Below, piece by piece: positions 63,999 through 64,000 of a stretch of 64,000 bases of DNA. Numbering within the stretch: the first letter of the stretch is position 1; every line of letters begins with the position of its first letter. Location: NCBI GenBank assembly GCA_039881145.1, contig JAYKKI010000037.1:21853501-21917500 (forward strand), written 5' to 3'. Position numbers and translations under genes: made by a program. The notes beneath the pieces were generated by a model. The model was not told the origin of the DNA. It worked only from the letters and a program-made list of their open reading frames with translations, and did no database searches. This stretch comes from Druceiella hillmani. Taxonomy: Eukaryota > Arthropoda > Insecta > Lepidoptera > Hepialidae.

Positions 63999-64000
63999 TT

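Overview
The window looks like nuclear DNA of an arthropod, most likely an insect. It is very AT-rich, full of (TA)n microsatellites, has no operon-like packing, and every protein signal I can recognise belongs to a eukaryotic transposable element (TE) family common in insects (RTE and jockey-like LINEs, an R2-clade LINE, Ty3/gypsy, piggyBac, Tc1, mariner, Helitron, Mutator-like). I cannot name the order or species. I found no convincing host gene, tRNA or rRNA. The window reads as intergenic or very long intronic DNA that has become a graveyard of mobile elements. All identifications come from reading translations by eye; no database search was run.

Layout. 0.1-1.0 kb holds an RTE-type reverse transcriptase relic (minus). 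2.96-5.6 kb holds a Ty3/gypsy LTR-retrotransposon relic (plus) with gag, protease, RNase H and integrase traces but no reverse transcriptase polymerase domain. 8.2-8.6 kb holds a piggyBac C-terminal zinc domain (minus) beside a dispersed repeat module. 9.4-9.7 kb holds an R2-clade fragment (minus). 9.9-11.4 kb holds a Tc1-like transposon with matching terminal inverted repeats and a decayed transposase (minus). 19.1-20.1 kb holds a Helitron 3' end and helicase (minus). 23.5-23.8 kb contains two large inverted repeats. 23.8-25.7 kb is a decayed copy of an uncharacterised DDE-like protein family (minus).

From 27.9 to 28.0 kb there are two adjacent hairpins. 30.6-32.7 kb is a decayed Mutator-like transposase joined to a YqaJ-type exonuclease (plus). 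41.2-42.1 and 44.4-45.9 kb are two copies of a jockey-like LINE (plus). 46.4 kb has a perfect 36-bp hairpin. 48.75 kb has a textbook Helitron 3' terminus. 60.7-61.96 kb is a mariner element sitting inside a (TA)n tract. 62.7-64 kb is the best preserved coding sequence: a second, different member of the uncharacterised DDE-like family, open to the right edge apart from one frameshift.

Between these relics lie long AT-rich stretches with only microsatellites, short direct duplications of about 20-30 bp, and a striking number of near-perfect snap-back hairpins with short loops. None of the elements looks able to move by itself. The interest lies in the uncharacterised transposase-like family, the transposase-exonuclease pairing, and the mutational processes that left the hairpins and duplications.
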